This document shows, piece by piece, positions 1 through 9,352 of a DNA stretch of 64,000 nt. The translations under genes were made by a program, and so were the position numbers. Source of the stretch: Elephas maximus indicus (taxonomy: Eukaryota; Chordata; Mammalia; Proboscidea; Elephantidae); contig NC_064827.1 of the NCBI RefSeq assembly GCF_024166365.1, positions 51,116,635-51,180,634 on the forward strand, written 5' to 3'. How positions within the stretch are numbered: position 1 is the stretch's first letter; every line of letters starts with the position of its first letter. The notes beneath the pieces were generated by a model that saw only the letters and a list, made by a program, of their open reading frames with translations, searched no databases and was not told where the DNA came from.

Positions 1-611
1 ACAACAGTGATGTATCCAGACTCAAGGGATAAGTTCCAATAGGTTCAAACCCATTCCTCTATGCTACATAGTTTCAGCCTCTCTTGTAAGGCCATACATT
101 CTATCTGAAGACTTCTTTTTTCCCCCAGGTAAATGACACAACATTGTGATGAGACAGCCTGTGTTCCTGGCCCTTCTTTCCTGCTTAGGGTGCTGGCATG
201 TTTACTTAATTCCTGAAACTTCCACAGCCATCTTACAACTATGAGGGTAAGGCCAGGAAATTACAGAGACATCAATCTAGTCTCCCGATATCACTGAGTT
301 TCTGAGCCAAAGGTGGAATCCCCTCTTTCCAGAACTCCTGTTATATGAGATAATAAAATGTCTTATGTTGGTGTTTAAGCACTTTTCTGGAAAATGTAGC
401 TGAAACATTCCTAATGGATTCACCTTGGGAACAGTATGTACGAAAACTCAGAGGCAAGAAACGGCAATGCTTTGGGGGAACCACAGGTACTTAAGTTTAG
501 AGCTTAAGCTGGGAGGTGGCAAAATAAGGCTGGAAAAGAAAACAGCAATCTGGTAGTGAATAGTTTTGAAAGACATGCTAAGCAGCTTTGACTCATTTCC
601 TAACTGAAGAG
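1..611. other. BAAT intron sequence, nothing recognised
   Basis: Lies on the 3' side of the second BAAT coding exon (that gene runs on the minus strand), so it is presumably intron. No coding exon, RNA gene or recognised repeat was seen. The third BAAT coding exon, which carries the catalytic residues, is not here. Confidence 0.5.
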
Positions 612-616
612 GGGAG

Positions 617-1125
617 TGTCATGGATTGAATTATGTCCCCCCAAAAATGTGTGTATAAATTTGCCTGGGCAATGATTTCCAGTATTGTGTGGTTGTCCTC
701 CATTTTATGATTGTAATTTTATGTTAAAGAGGATTAGAGTGAGACCATAACACCCTTACTGGGGTCACATTCCTGATCCAATGTAAAGGGAGTTTCCCTG
801 GGGTACGGCCTGCACCATCTTTTATCTCTCAAGAGAAAAAAAGGAAAGGGAAGCAAGCAGAGAGTGAGGACCTCATACCACCAGCAGAGCAGCCCCGGGA
901 GCAGCGCGTGTCCTTTGGACCTGCGGTTCCTGTGCTGAGATGCTCCCAGACCAAGAGAAGACAGGGACCTTCCTCGAGAGCCAACAGAAAGAGAGGACTT
1001 GTCCTTAGAGCTGGCGCCCTGAATTCAGACTTCTAGCGTACTGGACTGTGAGAGAATAAACTTCTCTTTGTTAAAGCCATCCACTTCTGGTATTTCTATT
1101 ATAGAAGCACTAGATAACTGAGACA
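617..1125 (+). mobile_element. Solo LTR, MaLR-like, lineage-specific
   Basis: The element starts TGTCATGG and ends GAGACA, so it has TG...CA ends, and it is flanked by a perfect 5 bp duplication GGGAG (612-616 and 1126-1130). A polyadenylation signal AATAAA lies about 70 bp before the 3' end. Length is 509 bp with no coding potential. The 5' start (ATGGATTGAATTATGTCCCC) and 3' end resemble MLT1/MaLR LTRs, and five relatives occur in this window. The 5 bp duplication and layout fit ERVL-MaLR; the exact subfamily name is not known to me. Confidence 0.85.
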
Positions 1126-1130
1126 GGGAG

Positions 1131-1785
1131 TTAGAATAGATTTTGAAGGATGAAGAACTATGCAGAAGGCATATTATGGAAGGTTTTATCTAACATGCTA
1201 AGAAGCCTGGTCTTGATCCTGTAGTAAATGGGAGACAGTCTTATGCAAGTGAGCAAAATCACTACGCTGTCTCTAGAAAATCTACTCTTACAACTTTGTT
1301 GCAAACTGACTTGCAAAAATTGACTCAGAAAATCCTAGAGCTTATTTCAACAGTGCAGGCAAGAAAGGATGGTGCCTTGAACTAAGATAGCACCAATAGG
1401 AATACAAAGGAAACAACATGTTCGCCAGTTATCTGTAAGTGTAAAGTTTATACCACCCAGTCACAAATTTGGTATGGGAGAGCAAAGGAGTTAAAGGTGA
1501 CCGTTCTTTGTGGCACAAAATAAAGACTCAGACCTGCCTGAGCACTGGCAAGACACAAGGATGATGTGTCCAAGAGTCTTGTCTATTTTCTAAAGCCTCA
1601 CTTAACCTCCTGTTAAGAAAACAAGACATTTTGGGTCACTATAAGTGTTCATTTTTGTTTTGTTTCTTAGAGAAATATAGATGATTGTATCACTTATATC
1701 CAGCTGATAGAAACGTGAGAATTTCCTAGTGTAAGGAAAAACAGACTAGACAAATTGAGGGAGCAAAATACACTCTCTATTTCCT
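1131..1785. other. BAAT intron, nothing recognised
   Basis: No exon-like open frame or RNA gene. The sequence on both sides of the 617-1125 LTR may be one old degraded repeat that the LTR interrupted, but I cannot name it. Confidence 0.4.
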
Positions 1786-1948
1786 GCCCCTGCTGGCACA
1801 GTGGTTAAAAGCTCAGCTGCTAATCAAAAGGTTGGCAGTTCAAATCCACCAATCCAAACCCTATGGGGGCAATTCTACTCTCTTCTGTAGGATCACTAAG
1901 AGCTGGAATCAACACAACTGCAACCGGTTTGGTTTTTTTTGGTTATAT
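1786..1948 (+). mobile_element. AfroSINE (tRNA-derived SINE)
   Basis: Begins with the tRNA-like head (TGGCACAGTGGTTAAAAGCT), passes through the GGCAGTTCAAATCCACC box B region, and ends in the shared RTE-type tail followed by a T-rich stretch. About 160 bp, moderately diverged. Confidence 0.85.
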
Positions 1949-1956
1949 TAAGAGGG

Positions 1957-2655
1957 GTGGCTTGAATCAACAAAAAGTTGCCTTCAGTGGAAAACAACAG
2001 GTATTGGTGAAGCTGCGAAGAAATTGGAACCCTCCTTCACTGCTGATGAAATTATAAAATGGCACAGCCATGTGGAAAACAGTTTGGCAATTCCTCAAAA
2101 AGTTAAACGTCCATATAGTCCAACAATTTCACTCCAAGGTGTATACCTAAAAGAATTAAAAGCGGGAATGCAAACAGATGTATACCAGTGTTCACTGCAG
2201 CACTATTCACAATAGTCAAAAGATGGAAACAGCCTAAATGTCCACCAACAGATGAATGGATGAACAGTGGTGTATACATACAATGAAATATTACTCAGCC
2301 ATAAAAAGAAATGAAGTCCTAGTATAAGCTACAACATAGATGAACCTTGAAAATATGCTGAGTGAAATGTCAGTCACAAAAGGACAAATGTATGATACGA
2401 CTTGTATAAAATATCTAGAAGTGTATAGATTAAAGTCCATTAATGGTTACCAGGCCAGAGGGAGGGGGAAAATAAGATCCAACATTTAGAGGATACTCAG
2501 CTTCTGTTAGGGGTGATGGAACATTTGGGAACGGTTAATGGTGACAGTTGAACAACATGATGAACATAATTAATGTCACTGAACTGTACATGTGAAAGTT
2601 GTTGAAATGGCAAATGTTTTGTTACCTATATATTTACCACAATTAAAAAAAAAAG
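1957..2655 (+). mobile_element. Old L1 fragment: ORF2 end and 3' UTR
   Basis: Contains the well-known L1 ORF2 C-terminal stretch (start of frame near 2010, ATTCACAATAGTCAAAAG at 2207-2224, CCAACAGATGAATGGAT) and a 3' UTR ending in an A-rich run at 2643-2655. Short open frames here are decayed L1, not genes. Confidence 0.85.
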
Positions 2656-3430
2656 TCCTTTCCAGCTGTGAAATTCTATGTCTTACAATAAAAGATATAG
2701 AGTCACAGTTATGCCGAGGAGACATGGGAACTCCAGAATGGATTTGGCCATGAAAGATAAACTAAAAGCAGCATAACGTGAATGAACAAAAGACTGTCAG
2801 TCAAATATATGTGGAACCTATGTAATTTGTCTCTGGTCCTAGGCAGAGCAGTAACTCTCATTATAATTTCTGCCACCAAATTTGACTCAAAGAATTTAGA
2901 GTCCTTAGAAGACACTTAAAGGAGGAAAATGACACCTACAAGGAACTGAAAGATCTGTGGTCTATCATTTTGCAGAAGAGACAGTGTGGCTCAGGCTTAT
3001 TGGAATGACTCAAAGCCTTCCAGGCCTAGCCTAGTCATTATCTAGGCATCTATGTGGCATTGGCCGGTATGGTAACAGAAAAGCCATGCGGCAAGTATAA
3101 GGGAAGGCTTATACTATGAAAAGCAGAATCACAAAAACTTCATTTCCCATTTAAGCCAAGCAGGGGTCTAGCATACTGATATCATTACCTATTTGATAGT
3201 TTAAGGACAATTCTATCATAAGCATCAAAAATAGGCGTTTAAAATATCAGTGCATCAGTAGATTATCACTAGTTGCTGCTTATCTTACTGTTGCCATCTT
3301 GATCATATTTTGGTGATCCTCACATAAAAAAGGATGTTACAGAGATTTGATTTTACTTAGATCAATTCTGGTTAAGAAACAGTATATATTAAAAAGTTAA
3401 CAAGGGATAATAAACCTATTATGTTGTTGT
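2656..3430. other. BAAT intron, nothing recognised
   Basis: No recognised repeat or exon. A 68-codon minus-strand open frame at 2709-2915 has no family signature and no splice context. Confidence 0.4.
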
Positions 3431-3782
3431 CCTTGTGTGACATCGAAGCAATTTTGACTTGTAACAACCCCATGTGACAGACCAGAACAGCCCCCATAGG
3501 GTTTTCTAGGCTGTAATCTTTATGAAAGGAGTCCTGGTGGCATCGTGGTTGAGTGCTTGGCTGCTAACTGAAAGGTCAGCAGTTCAAACTTGCCAGCTGA
3601 TCCATGGGAGAAAAATGTGGCAGTCCGCTTCTGTAAAGATTACAGCCTTGGAAACCCTATGGGGCAGCTCTACTCTATCCTATAGGGTCACTATGGCTCT
3701 GAATTGACTCAACAGTAATGAGCTTGGCTTGGAATCATTACAGGAGCAGATTTCCATGTCTTCCGCAGAGCCACAGAATCGC

Positions 3783-3783
<1 letters not shown>
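3431..3783 (-). mobile_element. AfroSINE (reverse), split by a second SINE
   Basis: The 3' half of a reverse AfroSINE (3431-3520, ending TAATCTTTATG) is interrupted by a forward SINE and resumes near 3733 (AATCATTACAGGAGCAGATTTCC). The similar sequence on the two sides of the insertion, AATCTTTATG and AATCATTACA, looks like a decayed target duplication. Confidence 0.7.
3526..3732 (+). mobile_element. AfroSINE nested in reverse AfroSINE
   Basis: Full forward copy starting AGGAGTCCTGGTGGCATCG and ending in the tail TATGGCTCTGAATTGACTC. It is the longer subtype (about 205 bp) with the extra middle block containing ATGTGGCAGTCCGCTTC. Confidence 0.85.
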
Positions 3784-3840
<57 letters not shown>

Positions 3841-3878
3841 GTGTTTGTGTATGTGTATGTGTATGTGTATGTATATGT
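3784..3878. repeat. (GTGTAT)n hexanucleotide microsatellite
   Basis: About 95 bp of GTGTAT units with one interruption (GTTTGT). The open frames of alternating Val-Tyr or Cys-Val across it are artefacts of the repeat. Confidence 0.98.
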
Positions 3879-3879
3879 T

Positions 3880-4127
3880 TCATACCACCAAGAAACAAGA
3901 ACCAGGAGAATAGTGTGTCCTTTGGACCTGAGATCCCTGTGCTGAGAAGCTCCTTAACCAGGGAACATGGATGACAAGGACCTTCCCTCAGAGCCAACAG
4001 AGAGAGAGCCTGGAGCTGGCATTCTGAATTCGGACACTTTGCCTCCTAGACTGAGAGAATAAATTTCTCTTGTTAAAGCCATCCACTTGTGGTATTTCTG
4101 TTATAGCAGCATTAGATAGCTAAGACT
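3880..4127 (+). mobile_element. MaLR-like LTR, 3' portion only
   Basis: Matches the right half of the 617-1125 LTR, from the CATACCACCAAG block through CCTTTGGACCTG, AATAAATTTCTCTTGTTAAAG and the end TAGATAGCTAAGAC. The left half is missing and the microsatellite abuts the break. Confidence 0.8.
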
Positions 4128-4211
4128 GAAGTTGGGGGAGGGGGTGGGGTAAGAGAATATTAAGGTCATTTAAAAACAGGTGCAGAAACCTACCAAAAAG
4201 GCAAAAATTAC

Positions 4212-4414
4212 CTTAGAATGTCTCAGAAGAAAGTTGGCAGCTTCTTCAAAATATCCCAAATCTAGTTTTCCTATGTTTGAAGGCAGGTCTTCAGAGCCAA
4301 AGTAAGCCAAGGCCAAGGAGGCAAAGCCACGACTGGCCACGAGACTGGACCGGTATTCAATCAGGCCACCAGTACCACCAAACAAATCAATTACTGCTGG
4401 GAAAGGGCCATCTC
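4212..4414 (-). CDS. BAAT: BAAT, second coding exon (bile acid-CoA:amino acid N-acyltransferase)
   Basis: BAAT transfers bile acyl or fatty acyl groups from CoA to taurine or glycine, in peroxisomes and cytosol. This 203 bp exon continues the frame from the exon at 8130-8595: the acceptor TTTTCCAG precedes 4414, the joining codon is a split Gly, and the donor AAG|GTAATT follows 4212. It encodes residues 156-223, including the VIDLFGG and [10 protein letters not shown] strands and [10 protein letters not shown] of the alpha/beta-hydrolase domain. There is no stop or frameshift. The catalytic Cys-Asp-His residues known for human BAAT lie in the next exon, which should be beyond the low-coordinate edge of the window. 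Partial gene. Confidence 0.93.
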
Positions 4415-4846
4415 CTGGAAAAGAACAAACCAAAACAAAACAGAATACTGTATGAAAAGAAGGTGAGGAAAAGAAAACAGCAGTGTGAGAATACAAAGAA
4501 GAAATACATTACAAATTTTGGACTTAATCTATAAATTTTCAAACAGAATTCCCAAATTTTCAGCCTAGTATATGGGACAGGATTAAGGCCTATTGAATAT
4601 ACTATGGAACACAATATCCAAAAGTTTCATTGCGAACCATGTTCACAGGCATGTTTAATCCCTGAAGCCAAGAATAATAGGAACTCATAGTGATCCATTT
4701 CTATAGTCTTAGAGTAAAGAAAGCCTAGAAATTAGACCAGGGCTTTTTAATACATAAATAGGTGCACAAACAGGCTACAGGAAATCTGTGAAAGTCCTGA
4801 AATTATATGCAAAATATGGTATATGTGCAAAATGTTTTTATACATG

Positions 4847-5541
4847 TGTTATGGATCGAATTGTGTCCCCCCAAAATATAAAAAAAACGTGTTGTAAATT
4901 CTAACATCTATTCCTGCAATTAAGCGCTGGGCTGCTAATCGAAAGGTCAGCAGTTTAAACCCATTAGTCACTCCAAGGGAGAAAGATGTGGCAGTCTGCT
5001 TCCATAAAGATTAAACCAAACCTGTTGCCTTCGAGTTGATTCTGACTCATAGTGACCCTACAGCTTTGGAATGCTATGGGGCAGTTCTACTCCATCCTAT
5101 AGGGTGACTAGGAATCAGAATGGACTCTAGGGCAAAGGGTTTGCTGTTTTGTTTTTTGGTACAGGGTCACTATGAGTTGGAATTGACTCCTCGGCAATGG
5201 GTAGGTACAGGTGGTTATAATCTCATTTGCTAATGGATTTTCTTTCTTATGTTAATGAGACGGTATTGGTGTGGGGTATGTCTTAAATCCCTTTTGAGGT
5301 ATAAAAGAGTAGATTAAGTAAGCAAGCACGAATGGAGGGAAAGGTATTGTACACGTCACGTGATCGCCAAGGACTCGTGGAATAGAAGTTGAAGAGACGA
5401 GAGAATTTCCCCAGAGCTAACAGAGAGCCTTCCCCTAGATCCAGCACTTCTAGCCTCCTAAACTGTGAGCAAATAAATTTCTGTTTGTTAAAGCCATCCA
5501 CTTGTGGTATTCTGTTACAGCAGCACTAGATAACTAAGGCA
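4847..5541 (+). mobile_element. Solo MaLR-like LTR interrupted by SINEs
   Basis: Starts TGTTATGGATCGAATTGTGT and ends TAACTAAGGCA, flanked by ACATG (4842-4846) and ACGTG (5542-5546), a 5 bp duplication with one mismatch. Contains AATAAATTTCTGTTTGTTAAAG near the 3' end. The middle, about 4918-5212, is foreign AfroSINE sequence. Removing it leaves about 400 bp, a different subtype from the 617-1125 LTR and like that at 6490-6895. Confidence 0.85.
4918..5212 (+). mobile_element. AfroSINE cluster nested in LTR
   Basis: A forward SINE head (TTAAGCGCTGGGCTGCTAAT) and body, a short reverse SINE piece (AAACCAAACCTGTTGCC, near 5013-5060), then forward 3' tails at 5090-5120 and 5165-5205. At least two insertions are mixed; the exact joints are unclear. 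Confidence 0.7.
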
Positions 5542-6054
5542 ACGTGAGATTTACTGAGTCAGTTCATTGATTTAATTGAAATCACAGTGATGTATATAGC
5601 ACAAAAAAGGCTTTGAAATATTATGTCAGATAAAATCCTGATTTAATATTTCTCTGTTGCACTTATCTGACTGTACAGTTATGAAACCTCACATGTAAGA
5701 GGCTATAAATAATGAGTCCTTTCATGCACATATACTACAGCCTAAATCATGGTAAAAAGTGGGGATGGTCAGACTGTCATTCTACACTCACTCTCTGTGT
5801 AGGCAACTTGTTTCCACAACATAGCAGAACTGAAAGAAGTTTATGATGCACTTATTGGGGGTATTCTATTCTTGTATAAGTGAGTTTAGATGGATGACTG
5901 GCCTCATCCATCTCAGAAAGGAGTGGCTTGATTTAAAGGCATAGTGAGAATTTTCTCAAAAAGATCTACATTTGTTTATTTCATCTTGAGAAAAGAAGAA
6001 ATAAAATCATACTGAATATATCTTCATTTAAAAATACTATTTGATGTATAGACT

Positions 6055-6250
6055 TCAAATTTTATTGGTGATAACCCAGAACGGGAGGGAGAAGGAAGGG
6101 GAGAGTCATTTTTTAGGGAGCATTGGGTTTCTGTTTATGGTGATTGGAAATTCAGCAAAGAATATATGTGATGGTTGTGCAAAATGATTAATGTACTTAG
6201 TGTCACTCAACTGTACATGTGAAAAACATTGAATTATCAAATGTTGCTTT
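6055..6250 (+). mobile_element. L1 3' UTR fragment
   Basis: The block from GGGAGGGAGAAGG through TTAGTGTCACTCAACTGTAC and AAATGTTGC resembles the 3' UTR seen at 2440-2640. Diverged and without a clear A tail. Confidence 0.55.
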
Positions 6251-6489
6251 TGCATCTTCTGATAAAACAGGAATTGGGGGAGCATTTAAGAGTACTGAGC
6301 CCATCTTAGAAGAATGCTGAAGTTGAAAAATGCTTTGAGACCTGACACAACCACTGTACGGCCCCCTCCAACTCAATCCTCTATTGTCCCCTGCATAACA
6401 TCCACCTGATGCAGGAGATCAAGCACATGCAATGTCCAAGAAGTTTGCCTAATAGCACACTCTAAACTAGCACATCAGCCCAAGGTGGA

Positions 6490-6895
6490 CGTCTTAGTTA
6501 ACAGAAATACCACAAGTGGATGGCTTTAACAAACAAATTTATTTTCTCACAATTTAGGAAGCTAGAAGTCTGAATTCAGAGCGCTGGCTCTAGGGGAAGG
6601 CTTTCTCTCTCTGTCACCTCTGGAGGAAGGTCCTTGCCCTTTCAGCTTCTGCTTCCTGGTTCCTTAGAGATCTCCAGCTGTCTTGGCATCTATCTTACCC
6701 CATCTCCACTTCTTTTTGCTTGCTTGTTTAATCTCTTTTATGTCTCAAAAGAGATTGACTCAAGACACACCCAGTAGTAATCCTGTCTCATTAACATAAC
6801 ACAGAAAACACATTCCCAAATGGGATTATAACCACAGGCATAGAAGTTAAAGTTTACAACACATATTTTTGTGGGATATAATTCAATCCAGAACA
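6490..6895 (-). mobile_element. Solo MaLR-like LTR, reverse
   Basis: In reverse orientation it ends with the CTTAGTTAACAG block at the low side and TTCAATCCAGAACA at the high side, with a perfect 5 bp duplication GTGGA (6485-6489, 6896-6900). Same subtype as 4847-5541 but uninterrupted, 406 bp. The terminal T of the low end is mutated to C. Confidence 0.88.
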
Positions 6896-7328
6896 GTGGA
6901 AGACCTGTGCCAATATTCAGATTTTTGACTGGGATAGGACAAGAGATGCACAGCAGTATATGCCGCTTACTTCCCAGACCCTATACAAAATGAAATGGTC
7001 TACTAATTGTAGGTGTGAAAAAGCACCTAGCTTTATCTGGAAAAGTGCATAGGCCACAGTGAATTTAGAAAAGGGAGCCTTTACTCCTTATGCCATTTAT
7101 AATTACATGCTGTCACAAGCCACGAAAACACTTCAGGTTTTCTCAAGCCATCTCAATTCTATAAGTGGACTATTAAAAAAACAAATAAATAAACAGAGGA
7201 AATACATTCTGATGAGGTGATGACTGTATCCCAGATCAAACATATGTCAGGTAGACCTCAAGCCTGGGTCTGCTGAGAGCTACTTCTGGGAAGATAACGT
7301 TGCTTTATTCAGTCCCGTAATAAACTCT

Positions 7329-7490
7329 GGAGCCCTGGTGGGACAGTGGTTAAAAAGCTTGCTGCTAGCCAAAAGGTGAGCAGTTCAAATCCACCAGCCA
7401 CTCCTTGGAAACTCTATGGAAGTTCTACTCTGTCCTATAGGGTAGCTATGAGTCAGAATCCACTTGACGGCAATGGGTTTGGCTTTTTTG
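7329..7490 (+). mobile_element. AfroSINE
   Basis: Begins GGAGCCCTGGTGGGACAGTG, ends ACTTGACGGCAATGGGTTTG plus T-rich tail. Full-length short subtype, well conserved, inside a BAAT intron and sense to the plus strand. Confidence 0.92.
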
Positions 7491-8129
7491 TAAAACAAAC
7501 TCTGAGAAAAGTATCAACAAATGTTTTGAACACATTATTTGTATATGGAGATCACTGTGGGAAACTGTGTGTTTTGGCAAGTTTTATGGCTATTAGGGAG
7601 CATGTTACATTGCCTGCTGATTTATGCAATGTTCTATAAATATGTGATATTGATGGAACAAAGAGTGTAAAATTTCTCTATATCCTCTGTCATTGAAATC
7701 TTTCTGACCATCATATCATCAGCTTATTGTGGCAACCACACAATGGCCTATGCCTAAGTTGGATCTTAGACATGACAGAGTTTGCAAAAGGAGCTGGGAC
7801 ATGGTTCCGTGATATCAGAATGAGCATTTTCAGATAGGCTTCAATGCAGTTGGATTTCTTATAAATCCAAAGCTATGGAAATTTCAAATTCAGGGACTCC
7901 ACAAACTATATGTAGTTTATCCTTAGATAAGCTGCAGAAGTGTTGAGATGAAACTTGAGTTGGAATGGGGTATTGCTGCATTCTTGTTCTCACCCAAATT
8001 TAGCCCTCATTCTAAGTCAGCAAACAGGTGCTTAATGTATTATTCATATCCAAGTTAAATTTCTAGGAGAATAAAGCATTCAAAAGAGGAAAAACAAGGA
8101 TGGCAGTCAAGTAAACTAATTTTACTCAC

Positions 8130-8595
8130 CTGGAGGGAGAAGGAGGGCTCCCCGAATGCGACCTTCTCGGACCTGGGTCCGTGTGACACCAGGTGCCACA
8201 TACCACCTCTCCACAGTCAGGCTGGCCTTTGGAGTAGCTGTAGTAAACTTAATCACTGAGATATCTAAGTCATACAGTTTCAGGGGGACCTGGAAGGGAC
8301 AATTCATCACATCTTTTTTCATCAGTCTAGTTAATAACTTCTTGGGTTTCATGGACCAGAAGAGACCCATAGGATGGACTCCGACATAGTCACCTCCAAG
8401 TGCAGAAGCATACTCCAGATCCACTTCACCAACTTCATTGGCCTTATAGCAAGCTTGAGAATGAAACATGTTTCCCTGTTCATCTTGCAGTGATGCCACA
8501 AAAACTACCATCTGAGAAGGATACAGGCCTGTAACTTGGATATGTACTGGCTCGTCAACAAGTGCACTTATAGGAGTAGCTGTCAGCTGAATCAT
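8130..8595 (-). CDS. BAAT: BAAT, first coding exon (N-terminal domain)
   Basis: Encodes residues 1-155 of BAAT. The ATG at 8595-8593 opens [19 protein letters not shown], and the exon contains the signature [14 protein letters not shown] and [11 protein letters not shown]. It ends CCA G|GTGAGT, a canonical donor giving a phase-1 junction that fits the exon at 4212-4414. The region is the beta-sandwich acyl-CoA thioester hydrolase/BAAT N-terminal domain. The 5' splice acceptor of this exon may be AG|GCTTTCCCG with first base 8634. No in-frame stop occurs, and residue choice is conservative relative to human BAAT as I recall it. An open BAAT is notable if the species is an elephant, because elephant bile is reported to lack bile acids. 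Confidence 0.95.
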
Positions 8596-8634
8596 GGTGA
8601 CAGTGTGGCACCTTGGATGATTCTTCGGGAAAGC

Positions 8635-9118
8635 CTTCAGTAAAATCCCAAATAGAAAGAAATAAAGGGTAATAAAGTAAGGCTGTGATAATGTTAATGA
8701 AGGGTAAAATGGACCAGGCAACAGGCTGGGGTTCAGACCCAACTTTCCATTTATTTAGCAAATACCCTATGTTTAATTTTCTAGTGCAAGACACCTGAGA
8801 GCTTTCAACAGAATACTAGAAGACATAAAGCTAGTACATAAGCTTTATAATAATAATGAACCAGGGTTGAGGAAACAGCAGACAAGAATATTCACAAATA
8901 CTGTCTAAAGATCCAAGGAAGATAACAGAATCTCCCCTACCGAACAGGTAGCCAAATCCACTTGGTTATTAATATCATCTTCTGTTGAGATCATCATTTA
9001 TACTTGACCTTTCAGGGCCTACTGCAACTTGAGCCTAGTTATAGGTCTAGAAGCAAAAATAGGTGGTGGGAGTGTGTCCTGAGGAGAATCAGCAGTATCT
9101 TGCAAGGCAATTATAAAC
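8635..9118. other. Upstream of BAAT first coding exon
   Basis: Probably 5' intron of BAAT (the human gene has an upstream noncoding exon). No promoter or exon could be fixed by eye. Confidence 0.4.
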
Positions 9119-9352
9119 TAAAACCAAACCTACAGTTGTCAATTCCAACTCATAGCAACCCCACAGGACAGAGTAAAACTGTACCATAGGATTTCCAAGG
9201 CTGTAAATCTTTACAGAAGCTGTTATGGATTGACTTGTGTCCCCCCAAAATATCTGTCAATTTGGCTAGGTCATGATTGTATGATTGTCTACCATTATAC
9301 CTTCTGATGTGAATTCTTTATGCATTGTAAATCCTATCACTATGATGTAATA

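Larger units (their letters stand above)
4415..8129 (-). other. BAAT: BAAT intron between the two coding exons in view
   Basis: A 3.7 kb phase-1 intron. It holds the LTRs at 4847-5541 and 6490-6895, a SINE at 7329-7490 and an L1 3' fragment near 6055-6250. The stretches 4415-4846, 5547-6054, 6901-7328 and 7495-8129 show nothing I can name. Confidence 0.8.

Noticed and set aside
3680-3997. Open frames of alternating Val-Tyr, Cys-Val and His-Thr
   Set aside because: Direct translation of the (GTGTAT)n microsatellite.
1-4211. Search for the third BAAT coding exon (catalytic Cys, Asp, His)
   Set aside because: No open frame on the minus strand with the expected C-terminal motifs. It should be beyond the window, so absence is not evidence of loss.
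7329-7490. tRNA-like heads of the AfroSINEs as possible tRNA genes
   Set aside because: They retain box A and box B-like sequence but cannot fold as a whole tRNA and continue into the SINE body and tail.
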